NCBI GenBank assembly: GCA_914767715.1
Contig: OU612065.1
Location: 17,916,001-17,980,000 of the forward strand
Origin: Membranipora membranacea
Lineage: Eukaryota; Bryozoa; Gymnolaemata; Cheilostomatida; Membraniporidae
Reading direction: 5' to 3'
Length of the DNA stretch: 64,000 bases
In this document: positions 58,997-64,000 of the stretch, piece by piece
Numbering within the stretch: the stretch's first letter is position 1
How the letters are laid out: every line of letters begins with the position of its first letter
The notes under the pieces: generated by a model
The model's database searches: none
What the model saw: the letters and a program-made list of their open reading frames with translations, nothing else
Told to the model about the DNA's origin: nothing
Made by a program: the position numbers and the translations under genes

Positions 58997-61900
58997 TTAA
59001 CCCTTTCACATCCAATTGTTTATTCAGTATGCGTGCCCACGAAACCAATTAATTTTTGATGCATTGTTAACAGCATGATATCAGTTTACTAAATTAGCCA
59101 TAGATTGACAGGGAATTGGCCGATTTCATTCAAATCTTTTGCAAAGTGAAGCTGAGAAGTTGGGCTACATGCAAATGTTAACAGATGACTGATAACTGTA
59201 GAAATGTTGGCTTGAGATCTCAAACTAGCACATTAACACTAGAACGTATCATAAGATTTGCAAACTTTGATAGTGATGAAATACTGTTAAAAAAATTCCT
59301 ATTTATTTGCAATTTTGCAGACATAATGACAGATGTGTTTCTAAATACCACAGAAAAAATTGATCACATCTAATTATCACAGCCTTTGCTAGGCTAAATT
59401 TTGTGATCATGAGTCTGTATGAGAACACTCATTAATTAACTCTTTGTGCTCGCTGGTAACAATACATTGCTAGACTAATCTTGTCTCTTTATCTATTTAT
59501 CTTATCTCAAATGTTAGCCTCTGTGTGCCATCTGCGGAAGCATGGTTCTGGACATAGTGGTACATGGCCGCACTCAGCACAACATACTTTCGTCTCAACC
59601 CTCTTGCGATTCACAGTCTCAGAATTTTGTTGATTGCAAATGCGACATTGGCGAGCTGCAACCTTGCCTCTGCTGTTTGTGCTCGGATTTGGCGATGGAT
59701 AGTGATTCACTGTGTTTAGTCGTGATATATCAGTACCTATTGAGCGTGGTCGGCCTCGCTGACCTCCCTTGCACGACGGGTCTGGACCTGCAGCTGCTAG
59801 TAACTGGTCTATCAGCTCGAGTCGGAAGCTCAAAGAGGTGATGCTTGAGGACTTGTGTTGTTTGTACACAACATGAGCGTTATGTACAGCGATGTCCAGT
59901 AGATGGAAAAACAGTTTACGGTACCACTTAACTGATCTCCTGTCCATGTGATAATACTTGACCATCTGATCAGCCAGATCAACTCCGCCCATATATCTAT
60001 TATAATCTACTATGGGAGCTGGTTTGTGTATGGGCTTGTCGTCCCAGGTTCGCTTTTCTAGCTCCACTATATCGAAGTTAGTGTGCTTGTTTGAGCAGAA
60101 TGTTATGAAGTTTCTGTCTCGCCAACACCCTGTTAGGACTGGTGGACAAGTGAAATACTGTGCCTCACCTTTCTGTAGTGGCTGATTAGGGTTCTTGTCT
60201 TTGATATCCTTTGGTACCTGCTTTCTGTTAGAGTGCAGGGTGCCGTAGGCAAATGTTCCTCTCTCATACAGCTCTTTCATTTGAGTTGGGCTTGAATACC
60301 AATTATCCATAATTAGCTCATGACCACAGTCTAGAAATCCATCCATCATATCCAGAACTATCCTATGGGCTACACCTTGGCTGATATCAGCATTTTCTCT
60401 GTCTTGGCCCTGGTACAGTGTATATCTGCACACATATCCTGTTTCACTTTCCGCAAGGACATACCCCTTCATCCCAAAACGTGCCCGTTTTTTGGGAATG
60501 TACTGCTTGAAAATAAGCCTGCCTTTGTATAACAGTAATGTCTCCCATTGATGGAAATATGTTTACGGGGGCTGTATACGGATGAGAATCGCTGGTTTAG
60601 CATGTTGATGATGGGCGATACCTTATGTACTCGACTGGTAGCTTCTTCAGCATTATCAACAAAGTGGAGAGCACAGAGTATGCGAAGAAATTTATTTCTT
60701 GACATCACATTGTTGAACAGAGGTGTAGCTAGCCTAGGATCGGTAGAGAAGTAGGACTGCAAGGTTGGCTTTTTTATGATACCAGTAAGCATGATGAGCG
60801 CGAAGAACCGCTGTAGATCGTTAATGTTTATAGCTACCCAGCTAGGATCTTTTTGTGAACCAAATCGATTAGTCTCTATAAGAATCAGGTTCATAATGTC
60901 GTCCTGAAGATAAAGTTTGTAAAAGTCAAGAACAGAAGCATCTTGGGGCATTCGAACTCGTCAACCGGGACTGCCAGAGAATCGGATGTCGGCATTATGC
61001 TGCGGAGTGTTTTTCTGCCACTGCCAAGGACCTAGAAAATAACAATCTGCTGTTTCAACATGCAATTGCGATGAAAGATTAATTGGCAGTTGATTGTAGA
61101 TCATAGGCATCATGAACGTTTGTGTAATGTGAAATAAGATGGCCTTTGAGTTTGAGAGAATTGTATACTCAACAATTGTAAAGAGTATCAGAGTGAAGGC
61201 GTCATCGATGATAGCATATGGTAAACTGTATTTCATCATTGATTTGTATCACAACGTTGTTACCTTGTTGTGGTTGTTGATTTTGAGCAGCATTATCACC
61301 CTGACCACCTCTACCTCGTCCTCTACCTCGTCCTCTACCTTGTCCTCTACCTCCACCTCTACGTCGCCCTCTACCTCGCCCTCTACCTCGCCCTCTACCA
61401 TGTAATATTCCGGTCACCACAGCTGGATCACCACCATCACCATGATCTATATATACATACTGTAATTGGCAGCTTTTCAAGATTGTGTATGCGAGTCATT
61501 GCATGAATTATGTATGAATTCACTGTCAAAGCTTTCCCCAAACGAATGAGACGATGATAGCAAAAGTGATACCTCATAGCTAAGAGAGCTAGTAAGTGCT
61601 TATCTGGTGACTTTTGAGAGATGTTAGGGATGTTTTAGTTTACAAAATCTTCCAACTATTTTATACTGATAGCACACTACACATTATTTACCCGAGTCTG
61701 ATCCAGTATCGGATCCAGCGCTCAGATAAGCTGGGTCGACATCCATGTCAGCATCACTATCATCATCTGGGATAGGGGTAGAAGTATGTGTACCACGCTC
61801 ATCTTCATCGACACCACCAACTGATCCACCAGTACGAAGGTCTTCACCTGAAATACATTTTGGTATACGTTGAAATTGTTGTTACATGATCACACATCAT

Positions 61901-62656
61901 CATCATCCAAGGGAAGAATCTCCATGGGGGACAGGTTTATCATTATAATTATTATTTATGTCAACTGCTGTGAGGTGATACTCACTCACTCACTAGTCAC
62001 TGCCATGTCATGACCAAACTAACCTAAAGTTACCACCTTGTGGTAGTACGCCTTGACGTTTTGTGATATCAATTGTTTCTGACAAACTAGTACTATAATC
62101 ATAATAATGTAGAGTAACAAGCAAACACTAGCTCATTAGTAGTACTAGTAGTAGTAGTGGCTAGCTAAGAAGATAACTTACTTACTTATTACTTCCTGGT
62201 CTTTTCTCTCAATCACTTCATACTTTCCCCTAAACAGCTCATTTAACTTACCCTGGTCTTCTAGAATGTCATCAAAACTATCATTTGAGTCCCCCAAGAC
62301 ACTTCCATCTGAATCACCTTCATCACCAGAGCTTAGAGCAATATGAGATACATTGACAAATCTACTGGCCATCTTGTAAAAATTTCAACAATATGACTCA
62401 TCACTTGGCGCTTCACTGACAAATATCAGCTGATTATTGGTCAATGAGTTAACCATTTGACCAATAGAGTGATTGAAAGATAGTCCTAAACAGTGAAGAT
62501 TGTCAAAATAACAATATAATTTTCCTGCAGACCTAACAGACATTGCAAATTCACCATAAACCACACCTTCCTGGAATCCCTGTTATTCCGGGATTGGCTT
62601 GGTGGGAGCATAACTCCATCCCGGATATTCCGGGATTGGCTTCCAAAGGGTTTTAA
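58997..62656 (-). mobile_element. piggyBac-type transposon
   Basis: Bounded on the left by TTAA (58997-59000) directly followed by CCCTTTCACATCCAAT. On the right, minus strand, TTAA (62653-62656) is followed by two A and then CCCTTTGGAAGCCAAT. Both ends share CCCTTT and CCAAT. The right end carries two direct copies of ATTCCGGGATTGGCTT (62585-62600 and 62627-62642). TTAA targets and CCCTTT ends are typical of piggyBac. About 3.65 kb; it contains one transposase gene on the minus strand. Confidence 0.85.
59507..62372 (-). pseudogene. Inactivated piggyBac transposase
   Basis: Encodes a DDD/D-type transposase that cuts and pastes at TTAA. Pieces in order: an acidic N-terminal exon starting at 62372 (MASRFVNVSH), exon 61847-61692 (Asp-rich), exon 61446-61264 (Arg-Gly repeats), and a main exon 61031-59507 with the core and a C-terminal Cys/His zinc-binding domain (CRICNQQ through CCAECGHVPLC). 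Three lesions are visible: an in-frame TGA at 60961-60963; the first catalytic Asp (ISIDE-type motif) replaced by Asn at 60547-60549; and a net 2-bp shift at about 60541-60546, after which the frame resumes. The later catalytic aspartates (LIMDNWYSS and MGGVDLADQ) remain. Confidence 0.88.
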
Positions 62657-62726
62657 AAAAAGAGAGCAGAAATATTATCTGAATATAAGACAAATTATTT
62701 TTAATACTAAACAAAGCAATTTAATA

Positions 62727-64000
62727 TGTCATGGAAACTAACAATATAATGGAATTAGATTAATTCCAAATGGCTTACCAATGATGAAATTTTCGTTGTT
62801 CATGTATGACTAGGAAACATTTCAGGGTACAGGTTAACAGGCCTAGAATTTCTCAACAGAGGAGAAAATCACACACTAATACAAACGCTCATATATATTT
62901 TTTTTTTTAACATTTATTGACAAGCAACCTTCATCTGTAAAATTATGTTCTCTCGAGATATATTATTTTTATAAGGTGGTTATAAGGATATACCCACCTG
63001 AAGTCTCTAGTATTGTTTCTGTAATGAACACCGTGACCTCCATGAGATTCTGTACTCTGTACACAACTTATGCATGAGGTTCAATCTGCCATCAACAAAA
63101 GAGAATTTGTTTGAAACCCTGGTTGCCCTTTATGTAACAAAGCTCTGAATAAATGTTTATGGAAAAATGAAATATATTATGAATAAATGTCCTTCTTAAC
63201 AGCTCAAATGTACGTAACATATAAAAATGACTAATAAAATAAATAAATAAATAGATAATGACAATAATACCTTATAAATATAATAATAATGTGTAATAGA
63301 AGCTATTTATATCATCATGCAAATGGGCTGTTCAGATTCATTCATTGAACTTGCTGATGTACATGTGGTTGTACAGAAGTCAGGATGGAAACCTGCAGAG
63401 TTGTCGGTCTATTATCTATGTATAGCTATCCTCTGTGTCACAAAATGAGGTAGAAAGGGACTCCTTGGTCCACTCAGTCCATGTCGTGCTGTTGGCACAA
63501 ACTGCTGACTGCATTAGCTTATTTATATTATAGATGTCAGCTGAGGCGATTCAGTCAGGTAGATGAGTTAGACTGCAATCTGACGCGCATTCATTTCTGG
63601 TTCTATTAGAGATTGTGGGTTGAGCATTGCTAGCTAGCCAGTCAAAGATAAATCACTCGAATAAAGTAAAGTATAGTATTGATAGGTGTGATATATAAGG
63701 AATAATAATAACAATGCAAGTGTACTGAGCATAAAACAATAACACACAGTTTGTGATATGAAGCTGGGGAAAAATCCTTGTAATTTTGCGATAATTTTGA
63801 CATTCAAACATTGAAATTCCCACCCCTTTTATCTTATCGAGTTGAAATTTGCGCAAGTTCAACACCTTCAGAGAAGTAAGCCTCCCAAGCTGATCAGGTA
63901 AAATGTCTTATAGTTGTACTTGATATGCAAAGTAAACTAAAAAAATAACCACAAATGTTATTATTAAAAATAGTCATAACAATCAAGTTGTTTAACTCAG
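62727..64000 (-). pseudogene. Leucine-rich-repeat exon remnants, right block
   Basis: A second, direct copy of the left LRR block's 3' part. 62727-62955 matches 56999-57235, 62955-63150 matches 57314-57500, and 63890-64000 matches 57560-57680. An acceptor at 63890 opens LGRLTSLKVLNLRK, a clear LRR half. A DCSLTHLPD piece near 63560 is interrupted by TGA. The Cys-rich segment seen on the left has a TGA replacing its first Cys codon here. The block runs off the right edge. Probably a duplicated, decaying LRR gene. Confidence 0.45.

Noticed and set aside
60469-60951. Independent 160-codon gene upstream of the transposase core
   Set aside because: It is the N-terminal part of the same transposase, separated from the rest only by a frameshift.
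61270-61506. Leu/Tyr-rich plus-strand frame
   Set aside because: Antisense shadow of the Arg-Gly repeat exon of the piggyBac transposase.

Overview
This is AT-rich nuclear DNA from an invertebrate animal. The genes are spliced with GT-AG introns, and the recognisable products are metazoan: calcineurin A, PBLD-type PhzF proteins and an EXD1-like piRNA-pathway protein. piggyBac, hAT-type, LINE and tRNA-derived elements are also present. I cannot name the phylum from the sequence alone.

Layout. About 0.1-14.5 kb: calcineurin A catalytic subunit on the minus strand, nine confident exons plus a candidate 27-nt microexon; the calmodulin-binding and autoinhibitory exons lie beyond the left edge. 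14.5-15.0 kb: a 470-bp head-to-head promoter. 15.0-25.9 kb: two tandem PBLD/PhzF-like genes on the plus strand with the same eight-exon structure. Copy 1 keeps all four expected catalytic residues; copy 2 has lost the catalytic Glu (NLSE to NVSA). Copy 1 also carries two hAT-type MITEs in opposite orientation around exons 4-6. 28.4-31.4 kb: a single-pass membrane protein I do not recognise. 31.9-33.7 kb: a cluster of small DNA transposons, including a 415-bp hAT-type element that carries tRNA-like pol III boxes and three GC-rich hairpins.

34.4-55.6 kb: a 17-exon EXD1-like gene (about 900 residues: LSm-like domain, degenerate DEDD exonuclease domain, long disordered tail). Its 12.3-kb intron 9 contains two complete genes on the opposite strand. 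These encode secreted Tyr/Gly/His/Asn/Lys-rich proteins of about 997 and 423 residues, built from 17 and 6 copies of a roughly 50-residue repeat. Both have a one-exon signal peptide, one giant repeat exon and a tiny last exon encoding a shared C-terminal Gly-Arg-Trp. Both also have similar TATA promoters and upstream sequence. They are the best candidate for an undescribed system: a tandem pair of extracellular structural proteins nested in a piRNA-pathway gene.

57-64 kb: minus-strand leucine-rich-repeat exon remnants in two duplicated blocks, separated by a piggyBac element (TTAA to TTAA, about 3.65 kb). Its transposase is broken by an in-frame stop, a frameshift and loss of the first catalytic Asp.

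All exon models were read by eye from splice signals, reading phase and protein similarity. No search or transcript evidence was available.
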